From Bacteroidia bacterium (GTDB lineage Bacteria > Bacteroidota > Bacteroidia > J057): a DNA stretch of 64,000 bases. The notes below the pieces were generated by a model. That model did no database searches. It saw only the letters and a list, made by a program, of their open reading frames with translations, and had not been told where the DNA came from. How positions within the stretch are numbered: position 1 is the stretch's first letter; each line of letters opens with the position of its first letter. Of the stretch, positions 35,222 through 44,635 are shown one piece after another. Both the position numbers and the translations under genes were made by a program. The stretch spans positions 1,798,001 to 1,862,000 of the forward strand of contig JAWKNO010000003.1 of assembly GCA_041391665.1 (NCBI GenBank). Direction: 5' to 3'.

Positions 35222-35335
35222 AATATTTTGATTTGTTAACTTGGGTGATTAACTCAGCAATGAGTCCAATAGTTTGCAAAGTTAATAAATTTTAGAGACA
35301 CAGTTTAGGTGAAACCGCAGCGGAAAGTCCAGTGA

Positions 35336-36280
35336 TCAATAAAATAATTGCGGATATTCCTCCACAAATTTTTCATCATAGCGAATGATAAAAAAGGTGA
35401 TGACCAGGAAAACCATCATACCGGCAAAACCTTTTGTGCTGCTCAGCAACGGATCGCCATCGACCACAAACAGCGCGGAAAGAATCGCCAGATTATTGAT
35501 AATACCGGTAAAGGTTGCGGAGGCGTAAATGCTCCGCGCCTTAAGGGCAAAGTAGGCGAGGGGGAATGAAATCGCTACACAATAACCGACATTGGCAAAA
35601 AGAAACCACAAAAGATCAGCCGTAGGCTCAGGGTAATTGTAAAGAAAATAAGGGGCAGACCACAAGCCCCAGAATCCTCCGACAATCAGGTTGCTGCCCA
35701 GAAAACCCAGGCTTCGCGTTTCGATGAGCATAAATCCCCGCCAGCCGACTTCTTCTCCTACATTAAACAGGAGATTAAAAGTAGCTCCCGCAATGATCCC
35801 TAATACAGTAAGCCCCAGAAACAGGTAGATCATGCTGGATGGCATATAGATATGCAGAAAAGTTTGCCCCAGCCAGGGTGAAATTTTGTCAAATATCATT
35901 TGACCAAACTCCGGATTGCCGGGAGACACTTTACCAAAGCCGGGAATATGCATTACATTCCCCAAAAGGAATACCACTGCAACGGAACCTATGACTACCG
36001 CTACCGGAAGAAAAAGCGTTGTCAGAATCCACTTCAGGCTATAATGTTTGCGGTTCCAGCCATAGCGGGCCATGGAATCCCGATAGATGAGTTTCTGCAT
36101 GACCAGTACGGCCAGTGCAGGGCCCCAGCTATAAGCGAGAAGACTCAATATCGGAGATACTAAAGATTCCGGGTCGCTGAAAAAATCGGCAACAATCAGC
36201 CCTGCCCAGCTTAAACCTGCGCTTAACAGCAAGTACAGGGATATTTTGAGGTAATTCATTTTCTGCAATGGTTGTTTCAC
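35336..36280 (-). CDS. CPBP/CAAX-type intramembrane metalloprotease
   Basis: The 314-residue protein has eight or so membrane helices and the family motif GEEVGWRGFML. A second conserved segment with histidine, usual in the family, is replaced by weaker sequence (LIVGGFWGLWSAPYFL), in which the FxxxH histidine position is not evident, so activity should be treated as uncertain. The ATG at 36280 is used, though MNYLKISL at 36259 is an alternative. It is a second, quite different member besides the one at 2191-3189. Substrate unknown; related proteins serve in bacteriocin immunity or prenyl-protein processing. Confidence 0.8.
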   Translation of the reverse strand: MKQPLQKMNYLKISLYLLLSAGLSWAGLIVADFFSDPESLVSPILSLLAYSWGPALAVLVMQKLIYRDSMARYGWNRKHYSLKWILTTLFLPVAVVIGSVAVVFLLGNVMHIPGFGKVSPGNPEFGQMIFDKISPWLGQTFLHIYMPSSMIYLFLGLTVLGIIAGATFNLLFNVGEEVGWRGFMLIETRSLGFLGSNLIVGGFWGLWSAPYFLYNYPEPTADLLWFLFANVGYCVAISFPLAYFALKARSIYASATFTGIINNLAILSALFVVDGDPLLSSTKGFAGMMVFLVITFFIIRYDEKFVEEYPQLFY

Positions 36281-36312
36281 CTCAATATAACGAATTTTCC
36301 GGTTAAACAGGT

Positions 36313-36849
36313 TCAGTTATCAAAACATTCTTCCCGCATCTGCTGAACTTTTTCCAGCCCCAGCTTACGCATCACTTCAATATTGCGAAGTGGAATACTT
36401 TCGGTATCTCCATAAGCATCTATAGCTGCCTCCAGGCTTTCGCCTCTGAGCAGATGCAACATAGGGTACGGTGAGCGGTTGGTATAATTTGCCGGGTCAT
36501 CGTAGTCTGTGTCGTCAAACGTATAATCAGGGTGAAAGCCTGCTATTTGCACGAGATCTTCCATTTCCCCTTCTTCCAGCAGTTCTTCTGCCATATCTAT
36601 AAAATCGAGATATAGCGGAAAGTCAGTAAGTATGTTAGGGTGAATCAGAAAAGTGGTTTCTACTTCTTCCGGATCTGCGGCAAGCAGGAAATCTATTTCA
36701 AAAAGTAGCTCCTGCATCAGATTCTCATGATTTTCGGCTTTGCTCATCTTATAGCGAACCTTGCCGGCATTCATCACCGATCCTGCAAATGGGCAAAGAT
36801 TAAGTCCGACAACAATATTTTCGATCCATTTTTTCGTTTCTGCTGACAT
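36313..36849 (-). CDS. DUF1415 family protein
   Basis: A 178-residue soluble protein matching the DUF1415 pattern: WIENIVVGLNLCPFAG near the start, ETTFLIHPNILTDFPLYLDF, then IAGFHPDYTF and NRSPYPMLHLLRGESLE. The family has a conserved cysteine (in NLCPFA) and histidines, but no described function. It starts six bases before the stop region of the aldose epimerase gene, in the same direction, so the two are likely cotranscribed. Confidence 0.85.
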   Translation of the reverse strand: MSAETKKWIENIVVGLNLCPFAGSVMNAGKVRYKMSKAENHENLMQELLFEIDFLLAADPEEVETTFLIHPNILTDFPLYLDFIDMAEELLEEGEMEDLVQIAGFHPDYTFDDTDYDDPANYTNRSPYPMLHLLRGESLEAAIDAYGDTESIPLRNIEVMRKLGLEKVQQMREECFDN

Positions 36850-36855
36850 ATTTCA

Positions 36856-38019
36856 TTATTTTCTGACGGATACCCGCCAGGTGGTTGCGGTTTTGTATGT
36901 TTCTCCGGGGCTTAACAATGTAGAAGGAAATTGTGGTTGGTTGGGTGAATCGGGAAAATGCTGGGTTTCCAGGCAAAGTGCATTGCGTTTAGCATAGACT
37001 TTCCCCCCTTTACCTGTAATGCTTCCATTAAGAAAGTTGCCCGAATAAAACTGTACGCCGGGCTGATCGGTCAGTATCTCCAGCACGCGACCACTGGAAG
37101 GGTCATATACTTCCGCACGTTTTTGCATGCCTTCCGGGCCAGAGAATACAAAGTTGTGGTCATATCCTCCTCCCAGCCTGATCTGTTCATCATCTGCATT
37201 GATTCGCGCGCCGATAGCTGTGGCAACCCTAAAATCAAATGGCGTACCCTCTACAGACTGAATTTCTCCTGTAGGAATCAACCCGGCATCCACAGGCGTA
37301 AAACCATCGGCCATAATCATTAATTCGTGATTGAGAATGTCTCCACTCACGGCGAGGTTAAAATACGCGTGGTTTGTGAGGTTGAGCACCGTCTTTTTAT
37401 CGGTAGTTGCCTCATATTCGAGACGAAGTTCATTTTCATTATTGAGCAGGAACCGGGTAATCACATCCAGTTTGCCGGGATACCCTTCCTCTCCATCGGC
37501 ACTGGTATAGGTAAGTTCTACGCCAACGGCATCTTCCCGTGTGATTTCTTTTCCTTTCCACATTACCTGTCCAAAACCTTTCAGGCCGCCATGAAGGTGA
37601 TTGACCCCATTATTGGCCGCCAGCTGATATTCCTGACCATCAATGGAAAACTTTGCCAGAGCAATACGGTTTCCATATCTGCCAATCGTCGAACCAAAAT
37701 TGGGGTGCGGGCGGGTATAGTCTTCAACATTGTCAAAACCAAGGGTGATATCCGCCATATTTCCCTGTTTGTCCGGAGCGATCAGCGCAATAATTGTAGC
37801 GCCATAATCTATTACCCTCGCTTCAACTCCGTTTTTATTTTTCAGGGTAAATAAATGGATCGTCGCGCCATCGGGTGTTTTCCCAGATTCTTCGACTGCG
37901 ACGGAAAGTCCATTGTCAGTTGTCGGTTGGTCGGATTGGGATTGATTTTCGCCCTGGCAGGCATACAAAAATACGGCAACTGCCAGCATTGTCACTATGG
38001 GGGAAAATTTTACAGACAT
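36856..38019 (-). CDS. Aldose 1-epimerase, lipoprotein form
   Basis: Interconverts alpha and beta anomers of hexoses (galactose mutarotase). The 387-residue protein begins with a lipoprotein signal peptide ending LYAC (Cys21), so it should act in the periplasm, anchored to a membrane. The GalM fold is clear: YGATI, GRYGNRIA, NNGVNHLHGG, NLTNHAYFNL with the catalytic histidine, and CLETQHFPDSPNQPQFPS with the catalytic glutamate near the C-terminus. Exported versions are common in Bacteroidota that take up polysaccharide products. No glycan-utilisation genes are nearby. Confidence 0.92.
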   Translation of the reverse strand: MSVKFSPIVTMLAVAVFLYACQGENQSQSDQPTTDNGLSVAVEESGKTPDGATIHLFTLKNKNGVEARVIDYGATIIALIAPDKQGNMADITLGFDNVEDYTRPHPNFGSTIGRYGNRIALAKFSIDGQEYQLAANNGVNHLHGGLKGFGQVMWKGKEITREDAVGVELTYTSADGEEGYPGKLDVITRFLLNNENELRLEYEATTDKKTVLNLTNHAYFNLAVSGDILNHELMIMADGFTPVDAGLIPTGEIQSVEGTPFDFRVATAIGARINADDEQIRLGGGYDHNFVFSGPEGMQKRAEVYDPSSGRVLEILTDQPGVQFYSGNFLNGSITGKGGKVYAKRNALCLETQHFPDSPNQPQFPSTLLSPGETYKTATTWRVSVRK

Positions 38020-38144
38020 AATCTTCAGGTATAAATGAGTAGTTGTTGTAGTTCGGTGAAGATAATACTTGAACCCGCACCTTAAAAAGATTTTTTTTAC
38101 CTTTCCCCCGGAATCATCTGTCCTGGTAAATAAATTAGAATTCT

Positions 38145-39293
38145 GTGGAAGTAATAAACACCCTCATCATTGGTGCCGGCCCCGCCGGACTAGCCGTCGC
38201 AGGCAGGTTGCGCAAAGCCGACATCCCCTTTGAAATCATCGAAAAATCGGATAAAATCGCATGGTCCTGGCACAACCACTACGACCGGCTATGCCTCCAC
38301 ACCGTCAAACAGCTCTCTCACCTGCCTCATCTCCCCTTCCCGGAAACCTATCCGCTCTACGTCCCAAGAGAAGACCTTGCCAGTTATTACGAAAGCTATG
38401 CGCAGCATTTTGGCATCAATCCTCACTTCGGGCAGGAAATCATTTCTGTAAAAAAACAGGACAACCATTGGGTACTCAATACCCGGCAGGGAAAAATATT
38501 TGCTGCCGAAAATGTTGTCTTTGCCACTGGGATCAACCGTGTGCCTTTCAGCCCGGTCTGGGAGGGTCAGGAAAATTTTCGCGGAAAAATCATTCACAGC
38601 CGAAACTATAAAAACCCGGAGCCTTTCCTGGGCCAGCGGGTATTGCTCATCGGCATGGGAAATACAGGTGCAGAACTCGCGCTAGACCTGTGCGAGTCTG
38701 GCGTTGAGACCTATATTTCTGTTCGCAGCCCGATCAATGTCGTGCCCCGCGACGTGGGAGGCAGACCGGTACAGGTGACGGCCAGGATGCTGGAGAAACT
38801 TCCCTTTGGCCTTGGAGACTTTATCGGTACAATGGTACGCAAAATCGTAATCGGCGACCTTTCCCGCTACGGTGTGCCCATGTCGCGGCTTTCACCTGCT
38901 GAGCAGCTAAAAACGACCGGCCATACGCCGGTGATCGATCTGGGAACCGTAGCACATATCAAATCAGGCCGAATAAAAATTTTACCGGATGTCGATCGTT
39001 TTACCAATGAGGGTGTGCAGTTTAAGGATGGGAAAACCTACGCTTTTGACAGCATAATCCTGGCCACAGGCTACAGAGCCAATATCCATGAGTTTATAGA
39101 AAACCCAGAGCCGCTGCTCGATTCCTACGATATTCCCAAACAACCGATAGCAGAAGGGCCATATAAAGGATTGTTTTTTGTGGGGTTTGACAACTATAAA
39201 CTGGGAGGTATTCTGGGAACTATTTTTAACGATTCGGAAGTAGTGGTAAAAGCAATTGCCCAAAAACAGGAAAGCGATTTCACCTCGGTTTAG
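38145..39293 (+). CDS. Flavin-containing monooxygenase-like NAD(P)/FAD oxidoreductase
   Basis: The 382-residue protein starts with GTG at 38145, right before the FAD-binding GAGPAGLAVAGRL. A second Rossmann motif, LLIGMGNTGAELALDL (about 166-181), binds NADPH, and ATGYRANI marks the C-terminal FAD motif. The layout is close to YUCCA-type or CzcO-like monooxygenases. Whether it acts on a small molecule or a metal/sulfur compound is not clear. The genes that follow are for lipid synthesis, but 64 bases intervene, so a link is only possible. Confidence 0.87.
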   Translation: MEVINTLIIGAGPAGLAVAGRLRKADIPFEIIEKSDKIAWSWHNHYDRLCLHTVKQLSHLPHLPFPETYPLYVPREDLASYYESYAQHFGINPHFGQEIISVKKQDNHWVLNTRQGKIFAAENVVFATGINRVPFSPVWEGQENFRGKIIHSRNYKNPEPFLGQRVLLIGMGNTGAELALDLCESGVETYISVRSPINVVPRDVGGRPVQVTARMLEKLPFGLGDFIGTMVRKIVIGDLSRYGVPMSRLSPAEQLKTTGHTPVIDLGTVAHIKSGRIKILPDVDRFTNEGVQFKDGKTYAFDSIILATGYRANIHEFIENPEPLLDSYDIPKQPIAEGPYKGLFFVGFDNYKLGGILGTIFNDSEVVVKAIAQKQESDFTSV

Positions 39294-39357
39294 GGAAAAA
39301 TATCGGTCGAAAATGCAACAATGTTGAATCTATCTCTTAATTTCGACCCGAAGAGCT

Positions 39358-40092
39358 ATGAAAAAAATATTAGGTTACATATTTACTCCTGTTCATTTAC
39401 TGGCTTTTGGGCTGGTATTGATTGTATTTCATCCTGTTCAATGGCTTTGCCTGAAGCTGGGAGGCTATATCTGGCATAAGCGATCTGTAGATCTGATGAA
39501 TTTTTTCCTGATGGAAAGCCTTTTGTTTATGGGAACCCGATGCAGGTTTAATATGAGTCAACCGTTGCCAACTGACCGGCCGCTCATCGTTGTAGCCAAC
39601 CATCAGAGTCTGTACGACATACCTCCTTTTTTTTGGTATCTCCGCAGGCACCATGTCAAATTTGTCTCCAAAATCGAACTTGCCTACGGCAGCCCGAGTA
39701 TATCCTTCAACCTCCGCCATGGTGGTTCGGTACTGATCGACCGGAAAGACCCACGCCAAGCCTTGCCTGCGATCAAAAAATTTGCCGAATACATCGAAGA
39801 AAATAAATACGCGGCCTGCATCTTCCCTGAAGGCACACGCAGTAAAACCGGTGAGCCCCGGCCATTTGCCCCCAGCGGCCTAAAAACGCTGTTGAAGTAT
39901 GCCCCTTCGGCCATTGTGGTTCCAGTTACGATAAACAATGCCTGGAAAATCGTACAATACGGCAAATACCCTTTTTCATTTGGCGAAAGACCGGTATGGA
40001 CCGTCCACCCCTATATAGATCCTAAAGGTCGAAACCCTGAAGAAGTAATGAAGGAAGTTGAACAAACTGTAGTTTCAGCTATCAGAAACTGA
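39358..40092 (+). CDS. plsC: 1-acyl-sn-glycerol-3-phosphate acyltransferase (PlsC)
   Basis: Second acylation in phosphatidate synthesis, at the inner membrane. The 244-residue protein has an N-terminal membrane segment and the acyltransferase motifs: NHQSLYD (H82, D87), the GGSVLIDR block, FPEGTRSKTG (156-165), and a hydrophobic IVVPVTI block. It is followed 53 bases later by the acyl-ACP desaturase gene, which would supply unsaturated chains for the same pathway. Confidence 0.93.
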   Translation: MKKILGYIFTPVHLLAFGLVLIVFHPVQWLCLKLGGYIWHKRSVDLMNFFLMESLLFMGTRCRFNMSQPLPTDRPLIVVANHQSLYDIPPFFWYLRRHHVKFVSKIELAYGSPSISFNLRHGGSVLIDRKDPRQALPAIKKFAEYIEENKYAACIFPEGTRSKTGEPRPFAPSGLKTLLKYAPSAIVVPVTINNAWKIVQYGKYPFSFGERPVWTVHPYIDPKGRNPEEVMKEVEQTVVSAIRN

Positions 40093-40145
40093 CCTTAACT
40101 GTACTTTCAAAAAGATTATCTTTTTCTCACCTTACGCAATCTCCT

Positions 40146-41123
40146 ATGTCTATCAAAAATGTCCGCCTGGAAGTCATGCATACAATCGAGAAGTTTATGG
40201 ATGACTATATCGAAAAATTTCTCACCCCTATTGACACCCAATGGCAGCCTTTCGATCTCCTGCCAGATCCGACAAAGCCTGACTTTATGGAAAAAGTGAG
40301 AGAATTGCGGGAACTGGCCAAAGAGCTTAGCTACGATTTCTGGGCTGTTCTTATCGGAGATACCATCACCGAAGAAGCTCTCCCCACCTACGAATCATGG
40401 CTGATGGAGGTGGAAGGCGTGGACCAGGGAAATAGAAATGGCTGGTCAAGATGGGTACGCGGCTGGACAGCCGAAGAAAACCGCCACGGAGACCTGCTGA
40501 GTAAATACCTGTACCTCTCCGGGCAGGTCAATATGCGTGAAGTAGAAGTTTCTACCCAGCATCTTATCAATGACGGGTTTGATATCGGAACCATGCATGA
40601 CCCGTACAGAAATTTTGTTTATACCAGCTTTCAGGAGCTGGCAACCAATATCTCTCACCGCAGGGTAGGTACCCTGGCTGTAAAAGCCGGAAATGCACAA
40701 CTTGGCCGGATGTGCGGACAGATCGCTTCCGATGAGGCCAGACATGCACGTGCTTACCAGGCATTTGTGAAAAAAATCTTCGAATTTGACCCGAGCGAAA
40801 TGATGCTGGCTTTTGAGGATATGATGCGCAAAAAAATCGTTATGCCTGCACATTTTCTGCGTGAATCGGGCGGAGCGGTAGGCAAACTGTTTGAACACTT
40901 CTCCAACTCCGCACAAAGGCTCGGTGTTTATACCACCCATGACTATATCCATATCCTCGACACACTGATCAAATACTGGGAAATAGATAAAGTAGTAGAC
41001 CTTTCAGACCAGGCAGAAAGAGCCAGAGACTATATGATGCGTCTGCCCGAACGCCTGAAACGCGCAGCGGAAAGACTTTCTACCCCTACACTGGAATACA
41101 AGTTCAAATGGATTGCCGGATAA
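40146..41123 (+). CDS. Acyl-ACP desaturase (soluble di-iron, plant stearoyl-ACP type)
   Basis: Introduces a cis double bond into ACP-bound acyl chains using O2 and ferredoxin. The 325-residue protein has both di-iron ExxH motifs, ENRH (E111, H114) and EARH (E197, H200), plus separate glutamates before each (in TEEALP near 76 and SFQELATN near 164). This is the ferritin-like desaturase fold rather than the membrane-bound kind. It fits with plsC upstream for unsaturated phospholipid synthesis, and shows the organism can use oxygen. Confidence 0.93.
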   Translation: MSIKNVRLEVMHTIEKFMDDYIEKFLTPIDTQWQPFDLLPDPTKPDFMEKVRELRELAKELSYDFWAVLIGDTITEEALPTYESWLMEVEGVDQGNRNGWSRWVRGWTAEENRHGDLLSKYLYLSGQVNMREVEVSTQHLINDGFDIGTMHDPYRNFVYTSFQELATNISHRRVGTLAVKAGNAQLGRMCGQIASDEARHARAYQAFVKKIFEFDPSEMMLAFEDMMRKKIVMPAHFLRESGGAVGKLFEHFSNSAQRLGVYTTHDYIHILDTLIKYWEIDKVVDLSDQAERARDYMMRLPERLKRAAERLSTPTLEYKFKWIAG

Positions 41124-41208
41124 ATTTTCTGCCCACCAACAATGAGTCAGATTTTGGATCGTTATAAGCGCAACAAAAAGGTTTTCACAAATCCTAACCA
41201 CTATTGAT

Positions 41209-41643
41209 ATGAAAAACAAGTACTTCATTTTTCTGCTTACCGGTTTTTTTATGTTTAGCTTGCCAGCCTTCGCAGGTCAGGCAGACGGAACACTTTCAAC
41301 AGAGAACGCACGTTCTTCAGAGAACTTTTCTGCCGCTCCTCAGCAGCTCGAAAAAGCCCATAAAAAAGCCTATCGCAAAGAAGCCCGCAAAGCGATGGTC
41401 AAACAACTTTTTTCCAGGGACAATACGGCTGAAGACCTCGATCCGGTGATTTTGATTATTCTGGCTATTGTCATTCCACCGCTCGCTGTGTACCTCTATG
41501 ATGGCGCCGCGACCAACCGTTTCTGGCTGAACCTCATCCTGACCCTTTTGGGTTATGGTGGACTGGGTATCCTGGGATTTGGTTATATCGGTGGTCTCGT
41601 AGCGATTATCCACGCACTGCTGATTGTAACCGGTACGATTTAA
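41209..41643 (+). CDS. YqaE/Pmp3-like membrane protein with an exported N-terminal extension
   Basis: The 144-residue protein begins with a signal peptide (ending PAFAGQ) and a basic, alanine-rich spacer. Residues about 80-144 form the two-helix Pmp3/YqaE domain: LIILAIVIPPLAVYLYDG, then FWLNLILTLLGYGGLGILGF. YqaE proteins are usually only about 50-60 residues and are linked to salt, cold or envelope stress; the exported extension is seen in Bacteroidota. The function here is unknown. It is followed by a strong terminator. Confidence 0.85.
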   Translation: MKNKYFIFLLTGFFMFSLPAFAGQADGTLSTENARSSENFSAAPQQLEKAHKKAYRKEARKAMVKQLFSRDNTAEDLDPVILIILAIVIPPLAVYLYDGAATNRFWLNLILTLLGYGGLGILGFGYIGGLVAIIHALLIVTGTI

Positions 41644-41674
41644 GAAAACAGCTTATCTCAGTATGAAAATACTC

Positions 41675-41707
41675 ACCCTGATCACTTTCGTGATCAGGGT
41701 TTTTTTA
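41675..41707 (+). terminator. Rho-independent terminator
   Basis: A perfect 11-bp stem (ACCCTGATCAC with GTGATCAGGGT), loop TTTC, then a T run. It separates the YqaE-like gene from the PPIase operon. Confidence 0.93.
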
Positions 41708-41734
41708 TGGGTTTCTTTATTCTACCCATATTAC

Positions 41735-41742
41735 TAAATTTG
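41735..41742 (+). promoter_or_regulatory. Candidate promoter -7 element of the PPIase operon
   Basis: TAAATTTG matches TAnnTTTG and lies 24 bases before the first ATG of the operon and 28 bases after a terminator, exactly where a promoter is needed. The -33 region is only a weak match (GTTTC). Confidence 0.45.
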
Positions 41743-41765
41743 CAGATCAAAAATTTTTAGACCTT

Positions 41766-43766
41766 ATGAACAGAGTTCGCAATTTATTTCTGCTATTGAT
41801 TTTTCCGGTATTGATATTTTCCGCTTGTAAGGGTACAAAAACAGCCAGCCAGCCACAGGCAGCAGCTGTAGCAGAGCCCGTACTTCTCGGTTTTGACAAA
41901 GAAAATGTCAGTAAAGAAGAGTTTGAGCGGGTATATGCCAAAAATAACGGAGGGAAAGAACTTGCAGCCAGCCATACCCAGGCTCAACTGCAGGAGTACC
42001 TCGACCTCTATATCAACTTCAAACGCAAGGTTTTTGAAGCCGAAGCGATGGGACTTGACACGACCCCCGCATTTAAGCAGGAGTTTAATACTTACCGCAA
42101 ACAACTGGCTCAGCCCTACCTTTCTGCCAAAGAGGTGGAAGACGAACTGATAAAAGAAGCCTATGACCGTTCAGGGTTTCTGGTCAATGCCAGCCACCTG
42201 CTTGTAACGGTTGACCAAAGCGCTTCCCCCGAAGACACAGCAAAAGCATTTGCCCGGGTGATGGCTTACCGCGACTCGATTGTCAATCATGGCAAAGATT
42301 TCGGAGAAATGGCCGAAAAATACTCCGATGACCCTTCGGCAAAATCAAACAAAGGAAACCTGGGCTATTTCACAGCCTTCGATATGGTTTATCCTTTTGA
42401 GACAGCTGCCTTCACGACCCCTGTAGGTCAGGTTTCTCAGCCCATTCGCACAAGGTTTGGCTATCACCTGATCTTTGTCCATGACAAAATGGCCTCAACC
42501 GGCACCAAAAGAGTAGCTCATATCATCGTCAGAGTGGGTGACCGATATTCTTCCAAGACAGAAGAACAGGCAGAAAAACGTATCCGTGAAATCTACGACC
42601 AATTAAAAGCCGGTGCTGATTTTGCACAACTCGCTGCGCAATTCTCCGATGACCCGTCCTCTTCCAACAAAGGTGGCGATCTGGGAACCGGAAGGCTCCT
42701 TCCAGAAATGGAAAACCTCAAACTTCAGCTCGCCGAAGGTGAATTTTCCGAACCCTTCACCACCCGCTTTGGCTGGCATATCCTGAAAGTAACAGAAGAA
42801 GAAAAACGGGCATCATTTGATGATTCGCGCAATATCCTCAAACAAAAGATTTCGAGAGACTCCAGAGCCCAAATCAGCCGCAATGCCCTGGTGGAAAAAA
42901 TCAAGAAGGAAAATTCTTTTGCACTCAACAAAGCCAACTTTGACGAGTTTAAAGCAACCCTCGACGAGTCATTCCTGCGTGGCGTATGGAAACCCGATAC
43001 CGCCAAAACCGCGCTTTACCAGAAGCCCCTCTTTACCCTCGGCGCATCATACATTCAGCCGATCCAGGGGTTTGTTGACTTTTATGTACGCACACGCTCA
43101 CGGCGGACAGGAATGACCGTATCCCAGGCTGCCGATGAAATCCTCAATACATGGCTGGAACAGGAATTGCTGAAATACGAAGAGGATCAACTTCCCAACA
43201 AAAACCCTGATTTTCGATATCTGCTAAAGGAATACCGGGATGGAATCCTGTTATTTACCCTTATGGAACAAAAAGTCTGGAAAAAAGCAGTGGAAGATAC
43301 CACCGGGCTGAAAAAATATTATGAAGATCACCAGTCCGAATTCCATGCAGGCGAAACCGTGGATGTAAAAGAATATCGCACCACAGATGAAGAGGCCATT
43401 AACCAGGTAAAAACACTGATTGCAGCAGGGAAATCTGATGCAGAAATTGAAGAAGAAATCAATCATAGCTCTGCCCTGAAACTCAGCATTACCAGCCAGA
43501 CCTATGAAAAAGAAAAAGGAGAAGTCCCAGCCGAATTGTTTTCTCAGCCCGTAGGTTATCAGACAGAAACCCTTCAGCAGAATAATTTTTTCAGAATTCT
43601 TATCAGTGTAGAAAAAAATCCTGCAGGCGTTCAGCCATTTGAAAAAGTAAAATCACAGGCAATCACTAAATACCAGGACTTCCTGGAAGAACAATGGCTG
43701 GCCGAACTGGCAAAAAAATATCCGGTAAAAATTAATGAAAGTGTATTTAACAACCTGTTCAAATAA
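41766..43766 (+). CDS. Peptidyl-prolyl isomerase lipoprotein with two parvulin domains
   Basis: Outer-membrane protein chaperone of the SurA/PrsA class. Signal peptide with lipobox FSAC (Cys21), so it is membrane-anchored in the periplasm. A helical SurA-like N-terminal region is followed by two PpiC/parvulin domains at about 140-240 (FGEMAEKYSDDP, FGYHLIFV) and 248-345 (FAQLAAQFSDDPSS, FGWHILKV). A ~320-residue C-terminal helical and mixed part completes the 666 residues. It is the first gene of a four-gene operon with another lipoprotein, a SurA homologue and a MoxR ATPase. Confidence 0.88.
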   Translation: MNRVRNLFLLLIFPVLIFSACKGTKTASQPQAAAVAEPVLLGFDKENVSKEEFERVYAKNNGGKELAASHTQAQLQEYLDLYINFKRKVFEAEAMGLDTTPAFKQEFNTYRKQLAQPYLSAKEVEDELIKEAYDRSGFLVNASHLLVTVDQSASPEDTAKAFARVMAYRDSIVNHGKDFGEMAEKYSDDPSAKSNKGNLGYFTAFDMVYPFETAAFTTPVGQVSQPIRTRFGYHLIFVHDKMASTGTKRVAHIIVRVGDRYSSKTEEQAEKRIREIYDQLKAGADFAQLAAQFSDDPSSSNKGGDLGTGRLLPEMENLKLQLAEGEFSEPFTTRFGWHILKVTEEEKRASFDDSRNILKQKISRDSRAQISRNALVEKIKKENSFALNKANFDEFKATLDESFLRGVWKPDTAKTALYQKPLFTLGASYIQPIQGFVDFYVRTRSRRTGMTVSQAADEILNTWLEQELLKYEEDQLPNKNPDFRYLLKEYRDGILLFTLMEQKVWKKAVEDTTGLKKYYEDHQSEFHAGETVDVKEYRTTDEEAINQVKTLIAAGKSDAEIEEEINHSSALKLSITSQTYEKEKGEVPAELFSQPVGYQTETLQQNNFFRILISVEKNPAGVQPFEKVKSQAITKYQDFLEEQWLAELAKKYPVKINESVFNNLFK

Positions 43767-44628
43767 TACGAGGTACAACCTTTCACAGGTTTGTATCGTC
43801 TTGCTTCTATTGACATTCGCTGCCTGCCAAAATAATACAGGGCCAGGTAAAGGAGATGTGATCGCCCGTTTCGATAACGAATTATTGTTGCGGGAAGAAG
43901 TCGATTATTTTACACCAGACACCCTGAAGGGGGAAGACAGTATAAAATATGCAAAACAATATATCGAAGAATGGGTTCGTAGCCAGACCATTGCCAGTGC
44001 AGCATTGCGGGAAGTCGATGATCTGGAAAATAAAGTGAATTATAAACTGAAGACCTATGAGAAAAAGTTAATGGAAACTGAGTTTGCCGCGTGGCTGATT
44101 CAGGAAAAACCAGAGCTGCTGATCGTGTCTGATGCAGAGATTCGCAATTATTACAACAAATATCCTGATAAATTTGTCTCTAAACAGGAATATTACCAGT
44201 ACTTCTATATTTCAACCAAACTGGAAAGACAATATCAACTCGTCAATGAAATGAAAACCACCGATCCGCAGAAAATAAAGGAACTTATCACCTGGTCTGC
44301 GACCAATGCGGCGGATTTTCGGCTCGACAGCACTTATGTTCCCGGCGTAGAACTCGACCGTATATCCAAAGGCTTCTATTTCGGAAATATCCGGAAAGCC
44401 TCAGAAAGCACCGTCTATCCCTACGCCCATACCGAAGATGAGACAACCTATTATGATTTTTTCCGGCTATTGGATGTCATTAACCCCGGAGACCAGTTGC
44501 CGCTGAGCCTTTGCCGCGACAGAATCATTAATATCATTCTCAACCAGCGGAAAAATACACTTGTTGACCAAACTGAATCAAACCTTATCCAACAGGCAAA
44601 AGCCGCCGGAAAGGTTACCTACTATTGA
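43735..44628 (+). CDS. Lipoprotein related to SurA/PpiC chaperones, without a parvulin domain
   Basis: The 297-residue product has a lipoprotein-type signal (VLLLLTFAAC) and a SurA-N-like helical region (ARFDNELLLREEVDYF, DAEIRNYYNKYPDKF), but no recognisable PpiC domain. The ATG at 43735 lies 32 bases inside the preceding gene and gives an unusually long n-region; an internal TTG nearer the hydrophobic stretch could be the true start. It sits between two isomerase genes in an outer-membrane biogenesis operon, so is probably a chaperone or co-chaperone there. It ends seven bases before the SurA start. Confidence 0.72.
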   Translation: MKVYLTTCSNNTRYNLSQVCIVLLLLTFAACQNNTGPGKGDVIARFDNELLLREEVDYFTPDTLKGEDSIKYAKQYIEEWVRSQTIASAALREVDDLENKVNYKLKTYEKKLMETEFAAWLIQEKPELLIVSDAEIRNYYNKYPDKFVSKQEYYQYFYISTKLERQYQLVNEMKTTDPQKIKELITWSATNAADFRLDSTYVPGVELDRISKGFYFGNIRKASESTVYPYAHTEDETTYYDFFRLLDVINPGDQLPLSLCRDRIINIILNQRKNTLVDQTESNLIQQAKAAGKVTYY

Positions 44629-44635
44629 ACCTCTT